Below are positions 8,377-16,576 of a stretch of 45,248 nucleotides of DNA, one piece after another. The notes under the pieces were generated by a model that was not told where the DNA came from, did not search any database, and saw nothing but the letters and a program-made list of their open reading frames with translations. The position numbers were made by a program, and so were the translations under genes. How positions within the stretch are numbered: the first letter of the stretch is position 1; each line of letters opens with the position of its first letter. Source of the stretch: Pseudomonadales bacterium (GTDB lineage Bacteria; Pseudomonadota; Gammaproteobacteria; Pseudomonadales; Azotimanducaceae); the NCBI GenBank assembly GCA_029251375.1, contig JAQXDL010000025.1:1-45248 (forward strand). Direction: 5' to 3'.

Positions 8377-9273
8377 CTACAAGGGTAAATCACCCCTGCA
8401 AAGCCAGCCGGCGCAGTCAATACCAAGTTCTCGCTCTGCACGCTGTTCATATTGCTGAATCTCTGCTTCCCGCAAAGTGTCGCGCCAGCGGCCGTTCTTA
8501 CCTTTATGGATAAACGTTTCCGCGCCACCGTCCCAAAAAGCACCACCTAAGGGCACGCTTTTTGAAGCGTTAGCCTTCATATAATCGAAACTACAATGAA
8601 GCAGTATCGATTCCCATTTCGACTCATCTATTGGTATTTCAAGAAACGCAGCGATGCGTCGAATTTCCTGTGGCATATTGTTTTTCAGATTAGCAAAATG
8701 CACAAAATGAACATTTGGTAGTTGTCTAATCTCCCACCAAGATCTGACATTCTCCCAAAAAGGCCACCAAGGATATCCATCGTTGTTAAGCCACTCATGA
8801 AAGTATTCAGATATTGATGATGTGGGTCGTTCTATCGGCGGCCCAACTCTTCCTGGAGTGTCATTCAGAGCTTCGTACCATGAATCATTAGCTGTGGAAT
8901 GATGGTTAAACAAACTCCAAAGCACATCACGACCATCTCTACCGATATAGATATACTTTGCTTGTGCAGAAAATACCAACGCATCTACTGGCAGATGTGT
9001 TTTAACGAATCGACGATGTTGTTGTGCTTCGACCAACGGAAGCTTAACTTCCTTTGGCGGCACACGTAGGTCCATCCAAGGTGACATTTCAGCCACCTCT
9101 AAACCCTCTTCGCCCTTATATAACAGTTGTGCAATAATTTGTTGCATCCATGTTGTGCCGGACTTTGCGTAAGTTGCTATCACAATATCGTCATCTCTAA
9201 AATCAAATTCATTCCAAATGGTTGAATCGAAATGATGATTTTTAAACTCTCTTAACTTCTTTGGCTTACCCAT
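8377..9273 (-). CDS. Sulfotransferase (cytosolic Sulfotransfer_1 type)
   Basis: A 298-aa PAPS-dependent sulfotransferase. The 5'-phosphosulfate loop YAKSGTTW is at residues 35-42, the catalytic His is H93 in KTHLP, the 3'-phosphate site is R112/R115 through S120 in GRDGRDVLWS, and the C-terminal RKGxxGxW-type motif is H-K-G-K-N-G-R-W at 256-263. It should transfer sulfate to a hydroxyl of a small lipophilic acceptor such as a phenol, sterol or alcohol. It lies beside a TetR gene and near SDR and SRPBCC genes, so it may act in detoxification or modification of hydrophobic compounds. The acceptor is unknown. Confidence 0.9.
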   Translation of the reverse strand: MGKPKKLREFKNHHFDSTIWNEFDFRDDDIVIATYAKSGTTWMQQIIAQLLYKGEEGLEVAEMSPWMDLRVPPKEVKLPLVEAQQHRRFVKTHLPVDALVFSAQAKYIYIGRDGRDVLWSLFNHHSTANDSWYEALNDTPGRVGPPIERPTSSISEYFHEWLNNDGYPWWPFWENVRSWWEIRQLPNVHFVHFANLKNNMPQEIRRIAAFLEIPIDESKWESILLHCSFDYMKANASKSVPLGGAFWDGGAETFIHKGKNGRWRDTLREAEIQQYEQRAERELGIDCAGWLCRGDLPL

Positions 9274-9350
9274 TATTTTCTCGCCTCAAAATAGTCATCT
9301 GAATTGGCATACCTCACATCCGAAGGAACGACGTTGACGCGCCCACAGGT

Positions 9351-9974
9351 CTACTTTCTAGAAGTCCCTTTTACGCTAGTGCGTGGAGTTTTCTCAGAGA
9401 TAGCCATCATGCCACCGAGAACATAGGTCAGCGCGAGCTCAATCGTCTCGTTCTGATTAAGTCCATGTCGGGCTGCATGCTGCGCTGCAGCGATTGATGC
9501 ACTGGAAGACATTGTGGAAACCAGTTCTGCCTCAGCGTTCGTTAGCTGGAAACTTTTAGCAGTGATGCTCACGAGATACTCGCCGGTCTGACGCATATTA
9601 CTTTTTTGTTCATCGCGAATTGCGACGAAAATTTCTGGCTGGCTTTGCAGAATGAGTAATATGTTGCCCGCGGCGAAGTGATCAAAATTGCTCTTGATGA
9701 AAACTAAAACGATTTCTTCAAAGCTCTGTGCTTGCTGAATACCATCACGAATTTGTTTATTGAACGTTCGGTATTCTTGAGAAAGTAAAGCCTGTAACAG
9801 TTCTGGGCGATTTGAAAAGTAGTTGTAAACCAGAGGCGGCGTTACCCCCGCCTCTCTTGCCAATGCCTCCATCGTAAAACTCTGCAGCCCTTCAGCAACA
9901 ATCATTGCGCCTGCCGTATCAAGGAGTTGTTTCTTGCGTTTTTCAGGCGACAGTCTTGTTCGCACTTTTACCAT
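9351..9974 (-). CDS. TetR/AcrR family transcriptional regulator
   Basis: A 207-aa repressor-type protein. The N-terminal TetR helix-turn-helix spans about residues 12-60, with FTMEALAREAGVTPPLVYNYF as its core (recognition helix T45-F53). The C-terminal ligand domain is divergent. The gene is divergently transcribed from the amidohydrolase/Rieske/2OG operon, and a perfect palindrome at 10028-10048 lies between them, so it very probably controls that operon and itself. The inducer is likely the operon substrate or a product; this is inference. Confidence 0.92.
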   Translation of the reverse strand: MVKVRTRLSPEKRKKQLLDTAGAMIVAEGLQSFTMEALAREAGVTPPLVYNYFSNRPELLQALLSQEYRTFNKQIRDGIQQAQSFEEIVLVFIKSNFDHFAAGNILLILQSQPEIFVAIRDEQKSNMRQTGEYLVSITAKSFQLTNAEAELVSTMSSSASIAAAQHAARHGLNQNETIELALTYVLGGMMAISEKTPRTSVKGTSRK

Positions 9975-10027
9975 CTTTATGCCTTACTTTGTTTTGTTAA
10001 CCTTCAATATAAATGCACTATACCTGA

Positions 10028-10048
10028 TGTTTTAGGCTTCCTAAAACA
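10028..10048. promoter_or_regulatory. Candidate TetR operator (perfect palindrome)
   Basis: Arms TGTTTTAGG (10028-10036) and CCTAAAACA (10040-10048) are perfect reverse complements around a 3-nt centre, the size and symmetry usual for TetR-family operators. A second, looser half site (AAACCTAAAG) lies about 15-20 bp further toward the operon. The site is about 55 bp upstream of the TetR start and 60 bp upstream of the amidohydrolase start. Confidence 0.75.
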
Positions 10049-10107
10049 GGGTTGTTATTTTATGAAACCTAAAGTAGATTATATCTATTAACTAGGAGAA
10101 TCGAACC

Positions 10108-11271
10108 ATGAGTTACTCTGGACACCGACGCATTATCGACACAGACAGCCACCTAATGGAACTTGATACGTTCCTGCTCGATGCGACAAGAGAGGAACAT
10201 AAAGGCAAAGTACCAACCATATTTGACCAGAAAGATTTACCCCTCACTCAAGAGATCATTGATCACGCGCGAACACTGTTTGAGAAAAGACAGAATAATG
10301 CTGAAACAATGGCGAAATTTGAAGCGTCTCTACTTGATAATCGAAAAGGTGGTCTAACCCGACTCGGCGCATTTGATCCAGCGGAGCGCTCTCATGCTCT
10401 TGATTTATTTGGCTTCGAAATGCAGTGGGTATTACCCACGTTTTCATTTCACCAAGTTGCTCATCTTGAGGATCCAGATTCACTTGAGGCCGGTGCCATC
10501 ACTTTAAACAAAGCGATGGGAGATTTTTGTTCGCACGACTCACGCTTGAAAGCGACAGGTTACTTACCACTTCGATTGGGCAGCGAGCGCTCGTTAAAGT
10601 TGCTAAAGCAAGGCTTTGACGACGGTTGTTATTCGTTCATAGTCGACACTAACCAGCCCAACGACAAGGCTTTCTCATTCACCCACCCAGCCTACGATCC
10701 AATTTGGGCTGAATTTCAAAAGCGCGGCATCCCTGTCGCACTGCATGTTGCGGCAAATGGTGACTACGAAGCTGTTTCACCAAGCTTTAAGAACAATGGT
10801 AAGTCTGAAGTTGCGGTCGGTGGTGATGCACCTTCTGGCGAGTTGGGTTTATTCACGATTGGTAGTAGCGCGCAAATCTTCCTTGCCGCGATGGTATTCG
10901 ACGGCATTTTTGAGCGGCATCCTACCCTGACGGTTATATCGATGGAGCACGGTGCAACATGGTTGCCATCTTGGTTGCGCCAACTCGACTTCACCGCAGC
11001 TATGTTGAAACGCTTACGAAAGTTTAGCGAGTTGCCATCGGAAACAGCGAAAAAACATATCAAGGTCTCGCCATTTTCGGGAGAACCTGTTGGATGGATT
11101 ATTGAAAATTCAAGTCCTGACATGCTGGTCTTCGCAACAGATTATCCCCATCCAGAAGGTGGACCAGACCCAATCAAACGGTTTGAGGCGACCATGGCAA
11201 ACTGTGACGAAGCAACGATGGATAAGTTTTACTATGGCAACATGTGTGACGCCATGGGATTGCACGCGTAA
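10108..11271 (+). CDS. Amidohydrolase-2 / ACMSD-type metal-dependent hydrolase
   Basis: A 387-aa TIM-barrel hydrolase of the amidohydrolase-2 (ACMSD) superfamily. The N-terminal metal motif reads D11-T-D13-S-H15. Later motifs include a His in ALHVAANGD, the VISMEHGATW segment and the late FATDYPHPEGG segment whose Asp is the usual final metal ligand. Family members decarboxylate or hydrolyse ring-cleavage and aromatic acid intermediates. SD AGGAG precedes the ATG. It is the first gene of an operon with a Rieske oxygenase (139-bp gap) and a 2OG-type oxygenase, under the divergent TetR gene. The substrate is unknown. Confidence 0.9.
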   Translation: MSYSGHRRIIDTDSHLMELDTFLLDATREEHKGKVPTIFDQKDLPLTQEIIDHARTLFEKRQNNAETMAKFEASLLDNRKGGLTRLGAFDPAERSHALDLFGFEMQWVLPTFSFHQVAHLEDPDSLEAGAITLNKAMGDFCSHDSRLKATGYLPLRLGSERSLKLLKQGFDDGCYSFIVDTNQPNDKAFSFTHPAYDPIWAEFQKRGIPVALHVAANGDYEAVSPSFKNNGKSEVAVGGDAPSGELGLFTIGSSAQIFLAAMVFDGIFERHPTLTVISMEHGATWLPSWLRQLDFTAAMLKRLRKFSELPSETAKKHIKVSPFSGEPVGWIIENSSPDMLVFATDYPHPEGGPDPIKRFEATMANCDEATMDKFYYGNMCDAMGLHA

Positions 11272-11410
11272 ACAATCCTCCTTGTTGAGCACAATAAAAA
11301 ACAAGGAGAAACAATAGGCGCGGAAGACAAATCGCTCTGCCCTACAATCTTGGGCAGTTCGCATGGCAACAACTGTCCACTGATTCCAATTGTGTTTGAA
11401 GGATATACCC

Positions 11411-12538
11411 ATGAACTCCAACATTCCGCTGCTCAGCGAACCAGAATTGCTCGAGCGCATATTCGATCATATCGATAATAAAACCACAGACCTTGGCGAT
11501 ACAGTGCGCAAAGAACCGGTGTCAAACTACCTATCCGAAGAACGCTTCAACTCAGAGATAGATTTGTTACGACGCTTGCCCGTTGTTTTTTGCCTTTCAG
11601 CGATGCTGCCCGACAAGGGTAGTTACGTTGCAAGGAAGGCAGCGGGTTCACCACTGCTCGTGGTTAGAGGAGATGATGGCAAAGTTCGAGCCTTTATCAA
11701 CGCCTGCCGACATCGAGGTATGCAGGTTGCTAAAGACAGTGGCTGTGCGCGTGCGTTCGTATGTCCCTACCATGCGTGGACTTATGGTCTGGAAGGTGAA
11801 CTTAGACATATACCCGGACACGCTGGGTTCCCGGGTGTGGAGTTAGAAAACAACGGTCTCGTTGAGGTCGGTGCGATGGAAAAAGGTGGACTTGTCTATG
11901 TCAATCAAAGTGGGTCAGTAGATGCTTCGATGCTTGAAGATATGCCGGATTTATTTACTACCGAGCAAGAGTACTTTGACCAAAGCGAATACACAGATGA
12001 CGCGAACTGGAAATTGCTCGCTGAAACCACCATGGAGGGATATCACATCAAATCGCTTCATAAAAAAAGCTTTTTCCCCTACGGGCACGACAATACAACT
12101 GTGGTGGAAAATTTCGGTTCCCATTCTCGAGTCATTTTTCCATTCAAACGCATTGAGAAACTTCGCGATGTTGATGCCAAGGATCAACATTTGAACGGAA
12201 TGGTAACCTCGGTGTATCAGCTTTTTCCAAACGTTGCTGTTTCCGTCTTATCTAAACATTCAACCGTCACCATTTTTGAACCTCTTAGCCCCACGCGCAC
12301 ATTAATGTTGATATACCGAGCTACAAATAAAACATCTGATGGCATGACGACCAACATTGAAGAAGCAAAACGAGATGCTAGTTTCGTTAAAGATGCTGGC
12401 TTTGATGAAGACCGAGAAGCCGCGTGCGCGATTCAGGGAACCTTAGATACCCGAGCTAACCAGCACCTTACTTTTGGGCACTTCGAAAAAGCCATTGTGC
12501 ATTTTCATGAGAACCTAGAAAAACATTTATCAAACTAG
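11411..12538 (+). CDS. Rieske [2Fe-2S] non-heme iron oxygenase, alpha-type subunit
   Basis: A 375-aa Rieske oxygenase. The start is taken at 11411 because AAGGA lies about 7 nt before this ATG; an in-frame ATG 7 codons earlier lacks one. Rieske ligands are C99, H101, C118 and H121. The catalytic iron site shows H212 and H217 in GYHIKSLH, with Glu at H-minus-3 (E209) where naphthalene dioxygenase has the bridging Asp; a Glu there is known in carnitine/quaternary-amine monooxygenases such as CntA. No small subunit or reductase gene is next to it, so electrons must come from elsewhere. It hydroxylates or demethylates an unknown substrate, probably in one pathway with its operon partners. Confidence 0.92.
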   Translation: MNSNIPLLSEPELLERIFDHIDNKTTDLGDTVRKEPVSNYLSEERFNSEIDLLRRLPVVFCLSAMLPDKGSYVARKAAGSPLLVVRGDDGKVRAFINACRHRGMQVAKDSGCARAFVCPYHAWTYGLEGELRHIPGHAGFPGVELENNGLVEVGAMEKGGLVYVNQSGSVDASMLEDMPDLFTTEQEYFDQSEYTDDANWKLLAETTMEGYHIKSLHKKSFFPYGHDNTTVVENFGSHSRVIFPFKRIEKLRDVDAKDQHLNGMVTSVYQLFPNVAVSVLSKHSTVTIFEPLSPTRTLMLIYRATNKTSDGMTTNIEEAKRDASFVKDAGFDEDREAACAIQGTLDTRANQHLTFGHFEKAIVHFHENLEKHLSN

Positions 12539-12592
12539 GCATTAGGCGCGAAACACGCTGACGCTATCTCTTTTTCGATAGGAATATTTTTT

Positions 12593-13822
12593 ATGTCCGA
12601 TACAAAAACCAGTACCACTCACACTTCTGACGTCTTAAAAAAGATTCCTGCGGTTGACTGGCTTGACCTAGAAGACAACCGCGATAAGTTTCTAGAAGAC
12701 CTTCGTTACGCGCTTGCAGAATGTGGCTTTCTTATCCTAACAAATGCACCGGGCCTTGATGATGTGTTTCAGCAACGCGCCTTCAGAGAAGCACGTGCGT
12801 TTTTTAATGCGCCTATGGACTTCAAGAAAGCAGCGGCCATCGAAAACAGTCCTTACATTCGTGGTTACTCTTTACCGACACCTGCAGACTCAGGCTTTGG
12901 ACAAGTAATTGAAAGCTTTCAGTACGGTATCGACGAGGCACCGTTGTGTGCTCACGACGATGAATCTCATCCCATTCACGAGCGATTCTTTCGAGGACCC
13001 AGCACTTGGCCAGAGCCTGAAGTACTACCAGGCTTTCGACCATTTCTGGAAGACCTCAATCAGATATATCACGATTTAACACTTCAGTTAGGCGAGCTTA
13101 TTGTAGAATCGTTAGGTGAGGACCCGGCCGAGTTCCGTCGCTATTTTAACACCGAAGAACCCTATCTTTTCGCGAGTCTAAACCACAACTTTAGCCTGGA
13201 TGCCATCTCAGCCGACAAGCGACAATTCATCCAAGATGAATATAAAAAATTTACAAGTCCGGTCACAGGCGCTCACATTGACGGACCACCGTTTGTTGCA
13301 TTGCTGATCAATGATCGGCCCGGGCTTCAGGTGGTTGCTGGCGAAGGCGATTGGATGGACGCGCCTGTAACTTGTCGAACTGCTGACGGAGACTATGACG
13401 TGCCGGTAATACCAGGCTCAGTGATCGTTAATACTGGTGGCTCCTTGATGCATCTAAGCGAAGGACGCTATTCAGCAACGTTACACCGTGTCAACACCAC
13501 AATGATTCCGCCGGGTGATACACGCATATCAATGCCCTACTTCTTACTCCCGACGATGGAAGGAGACCTAGTACCTTTCGGTAAGTCTGCAGCTTCGCAT
13601 TCTGGCAGTGCTGGGTATAAAGCAGGACGTGACCGAGGTGCAAATGCAGCCTCTGATCTGATGAGAACTTATCCTAAAGTGACGCGTCGCTGGTGGATGA
13701 AAGAATTTAGGGAACTAAGAAGTAAGTTCCAAGAAGAAGAGAAGGCCGAAACCAAGGCAGCCTTCAAACTAGCGTCTGACCGGGCCGAGCGCAATAAAGG
13801 AAACACCAACGAAGAAATATAA
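12593..13822 (+). CDS. 2-oxoglutarate/Fe(II)-dependent oxygenase, isopenicillin N synthase-like
   Basis: A 409-aa oxygenase of the IPNS-like 2OG-Fe(II) family. The N-terminal DIOX_N region (residues about 18-140) shows the ECGFLILTN motif. The iron triad is H228-x-D230 and H298, and R311-x-S313 is the usual 2-oxoglutarate carboxylate site, so use of 2OG is likely. The C-terminal 80 residues are charged, with a run rich in Glu, Lys and Ala. It is the third gene of the TetR-controlled operon, 54 bp after the Rieske gene, with AGGA before the ATG. Two oxygenases in one operon suggest stepwise oxidation of one compound. The substrate is unknown. Confidence 0.9.
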   Translation: MSDTKTSTTHTSDVLKKIPAVDWLDLEDNRDKFLEDLRYALAECGFLILTNAPGLDDVFQQRAFREARAFFNAPMDFKKAAAIENSPYIRGYSLPTPADSGFGQVIESFQYGIDEAPLCAHDDESHPIHERFFRGPSTWPEPEVLPGFRPFLEDLNQIYHDLTLQLGELIVESLGEDPAEFRRYFNTEEPYLFASLNHNFSLDAISADKRQFIQDEYKKFTSPVTGAHIDGPPFVALLINDRPGLQVVAGEGDWMDAPVTCRTADGDYDVPVIPGSVIVNTGGSLMHLSEGRYSATLHRVNTTMIPPGDTRISMPYFLLPTMEGDLVPFGKSAASHSGSAGYKAGRDRGANAASDLMRTYPKVTRRWWMKEFRELRSKFQEEEKAETKAAFKLASDRAERNKGNTNEEI

Positions 13823-13842
13823 TTGGGTGAAAATAATTGGGG

Positions 13843-14154
13843 AATAATTGGGATCGGGGTAATATTTACCAATAGATAACGATTTTCGGTTTAGTACTTC
13901 CTCTTATGTGTCACAGAAGAGGTAGTGCAGCCTGATTAAAAATCGCGAAACCTAGTTGTTAACCCTCCCGACTAGTCTTGCCCTTGCTCCGATCCAACAC
14001 ATTAAAGCGAATTCATTCTTTGGATCCGTTATCACTCTGTCTAATGCTTTTTCACCCAAGAAGTCTCACCAACTAATTCAATCGCAGTAAAAGATTCAGG
14101 CAGGTTAATTCAGAAATGTCATCGAATTATCATTTTACCCCGACCCCAATTATT
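13843..14154. mobile_element. MITE-like element with 20-bp terminal inverted repeats, locus B
   Basis: Terminal arms 13843-13862 and 14135-14154 are reverse complements with one mismatch and carry the core GGG(A/G)TCGGGGTAA, related to loci A and C. The 272 bp between them contain no open frame with an SD and no transposase. A second partial copy of AATAATTGGGG stands just outside the left arm (13833-13843). The element fills most of the 435-bp gap between the 2OG oxygenase and the metallopeptidase. I see no clear target duplication beyond AT-rich flanks. Confidence 0.6.
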
Positions 14155-14257
14155 TGTGCTAATAAATCACCTACCAAACACCGCGCGCAAAGCCCTTGTC
14201 CATTGTTGCTCAAGATACTAATCTGACGACACAACTCCACCATGACACCGAAACCCA

Positions 14258-15094
14258 GTGAGCCTAATAAGCAAAGCAATTCAGTATTTCTTAGGTAAAA
14301 AACAGGAAACTTCAAGCGAGCAATGGCAACAAAGCTGGTCCAACTTTCTTGTGCAGAGCGTTGTCTTTTACCGCGTATTAAGCCCTGAGGATAGACACCT
14401 ATTCGAGCAACGTATCCGCCTCTTTTTGCTCAACACAACCATAGAAGCCACTGCATTTGACGTAACCGACGAAGATTGTTTGCTGGTTGCATCTAGTGCG
14501 GTGATACCCGTTTGGGAATTTCCTGATTGGCATTACTTTAATCTGAAGAGTGTTTTTCTCATGCCAAATGCTTTTAATGATAGCTTCCAGTGCGATCAAC
14601 CCGATTCTTTGTACACGGGGATGGTTGGCACAGGCCCGATGGCAGGTAAGATGGTACTGAGTAGACCGGCACTGGTGCTCGGTTTTACAAACAGTCGAGA
14701 TAAGCAAAACGTCGGCATCCACGAGTTTGTTCATCTGATTGACATGGCAGACGGCGAATGTGACGGCTACCCTGAGCGGCTCAAAGAATATGCGTATGCC
14801 ATACCCTGGTTTGAATTGATGCATCACAAAACCCTTGAGATCAATCAAGGTAAAAGCAACATTCGGGAATATGGCGCTTGGAATCGCGCCGAGTTCTTTG
14901 CGGTCAGTTCAGAATACTTTTTTGAACGTCCCGGCATGTTGAAAACCAAACATCCGAAACTCTATGCCGCGCTAGCAGAACTCTACCGGCAAGACGTCAC
15001 AGCAATCGCTTCGACCATCAAACCCCGAAAAAAGGCGCCATGTCCATGTGGCAGCGGCAAACGTTACAAACATTGTTGCTTGCCCCAAGCTTAG
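14258..15094 (+). CDS. MtfA-type zinc metallopeptidase with C-terminal SEC-C motif
   Basis: A 278-aa M90-family (MtfA-like) peptidase. The zinc motif HEFVH is at residues 155-159 with the third ligand E212 in RAEFFAVSSEYFF, which matches the PAECFAVLSEYFF segment of E. coli MtfA. In E. coli MtfA binds and inactivates the Mlc repressor and so affects glucose PTS genes. Unlike E. coli MtfA, this protein ends with a SEC-C zinc motif (CPCGSGKRYKHCC, residues 262-274), the small metal-binding module found on SecA. The start is GTG without a strong SD, so the N terminus is uncertain. The preceding gap carries the MITE-like element. Confidence 0.9.
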   Translation: MSLISKAIQYFLGKKQETSSEQWQQSWSNFLVQSVVFYRVLSPEDRHLFEQRIRLFLLNTTIEATAFDVTDEDCLLVASSAVIPVWEFPDWHYFNLKSVFLMPNAFNDSFQCDQPDSLYTGMVGTGPMAGKMVLSRPALVLGFTNSRDKQNVGIHEFVHLIDMADGECDGYPERLKEYAYAIPWFELMHHKTLEINQGKSNIREYGAWNRAEFFAVSSEYFFERPGMLKTKHPKLYAALAELYRQDVTAIASTIKPRKKAPCPCGSGKRYKHCCLPQA

Positions 15095-15235
15095 GCGCCG
15101 ATTCAATAACACCGATCTAGCGTGTAATCTGTGATTTCGTTTATGTAACGAAAAACCGTAAGTTATACTCCGTAAGTCCTACAAACTGAAATCGTATTCA
15201 ACGTCCGCTTATTAGTAGACATACTGAGGGCGATC

Positions 15236-16294
15236 TTGATTGGAAAATCAGTAACCAACGTACTTCACCCTAACGAAATTGTTATCAAAGACTCACAGGC
15301 GCTGACAAAATCAGAGCGGAGAAATTACCCATTGAAAGATAATTTGAAAATTGGTCTGGCCCTTGGCAGCGGGTCCTCGAGAGGCTGGTCTCATATCGGC
15401 ATTATCAAAGAGCTCGCGTCATTGGGCGTCACACCAGACATTGTTTGCGGCACCTCTGTCGGCGCGATGGTCGGCGCCGCCTACCTAACGGATAACATTG
15501 ATAAACTCGAAGATTGGGCACTGTCAGTAACAAAATTTGATGTCGCCAAGTTTCTAAACATTAATGCGTCCATGACCGGATTTTTGGATAGTGAAAGGTT
15601 TCATACCTTCCTTAATGAAAATATTGCGATGGACACCATCAACATTGAAGATCTGCAAAAACCATTCGCTGCGGTCTCAACTGACCTAGAATCCGGACGG
15701 GAAATCTGGCTAAAGAAAGGTCCGCTTATCCAAGCAGTCTGCGCATCTATGTCAATGCCCGGTCTCTTCCCAGCTATTCGGCGCGATAAGACTTGGCTAG
15801 TCGATGGTGGGTTGGTCAATCCTGTACCCGTGTCTGTTTGCCGTTCACTCGGCGCAGATATCGTCATCGCTGTGAACCTCAATGGCGACATCGTCGGCAA
15901 GCATTTCAGAAAGAAAATGGAAAAAGAGGCTGAAATGAAAGCATCGCAAAAAGTAATCGACGACGCAGAGGAAGCATCCGATGGTCGCGCGCAGAGTAGC
16001 CTCGGTGGGAAATTCACTGACCTCGTCCGAGAATATGCAAACTTTTCTTTTCTCGATAGTTCAGACAAAGAACAACCGCCAAGCTTACTCAACGCGATAG
16101 CAGCTTCAATCAATATCACTCAGGATAGAATCACGAGAAGCAGGATTGCTGGGGATCCGCCCGATATCATATTTTCACCTAGACTATCTGACATCGGACT
16201 ACTAGAACTGCATCGAGGAGACGAAGCCATACTAGAGGGCAGGAGATGCGTACAACGCCACCTGTCAGAGGTTGAATATATTTTTGGGCTCTAA
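15236..16294 (+). CDS. Patatin-like phospholipase family protein (RssA-like)
   Basis: A 352-aa patatin-fold hydrolase. The oxyanion loop GSGSSRG is at residues 44-50, the nucleophile is S74 in GTSVG, and the catalytic Asp is D190 in VDGGLVNPVP. Such enzymes hydrolyse acyl esters of lipids through a Ser-Asp dyad; the closest known type is E. coli RssA/YchK. Residues about 210-270 form a charged insertion. The start is TTG at 15236 with TGAGGG about 6 nt upstream; there is no in-frame ATG before the catalytic domain, and a second TTG (LKDNLKIG) about 32 codons later is an alternative. No signal peptide is seen. Confidence 0.88.
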   Translation: MIGKSVTNVLHPNEIVIKDSQALTKSERRNYPLKDNLKIGLALGSGSSRGWSHIGIIKELASLGVTPDIVCGTSVGAMVGAAYLTDNIDKLEDWALSVTKFDVAKFLNINASMTGFLDSERFHTFLNENIAMDTINIEDLQKPFAAVSTDLESGREIWLKKGPLIQAVCASMSMPGLFPAIRRDKTWLVDGGLVNPVPVSVCRSLGADIVIAVNLNGDIVGKHFRKKMEKEAEMKASQKVIDDAEEASDGRAQSSLGGKFTDLVREYANFSFLDSSDKEQPPSLLNAIAASINITQDRITRSRIAGDPPDIIFSPRLSDIGLLELHRGDEAILEGRRCVQRHLSEVEYIFGL

Positions 16295-16486
16295 CGCAGA
16301 GGAGCGTGTCCTGCGAAAGCTGTTTCGAGGAGCACAACCGGTACGCTATACAAAAGAGATGATCCTTTGTCTGACCAGCTTGCAAAGACTCACCCCCGCC
16401 TTCGTGGCCGCTTGGTGACGATCTGCGATACTATCGATGAGGTTCAAATCGACACTATCGCTATACGTATTTTAGCATTGCCAAAC

Positions 16487-16510
16487 AGAGCGCCCTCGCG
16501 AGGATGCTCT
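16487..16510. terminator. Hairpin between convergent genes
   Basis: Stem AGAGC/GCTCT (16487-16491 and 16506-16510) encloses an inner CCTC/GAGG stem after a 2x2 internal mismatch. It lies between the convergent lipase and aldehyde dehydrogenase genes, where a bidirectional terminator is expected. The T-tract (ATCTTGTT) is modest. Confidence 0.5.
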
Positions 16511-16576
16511 ATCTTGTTACTCGTTAGACACTATTTCCACACTAAGAATCCAGTCACAACGACAAACACCGTCGGA

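Noticed and set aside
16440-16455. GGTTCAAATC, like a tRNA T-loop
   Set aside because: No acceptor, D or anticodon stem can be built around it.
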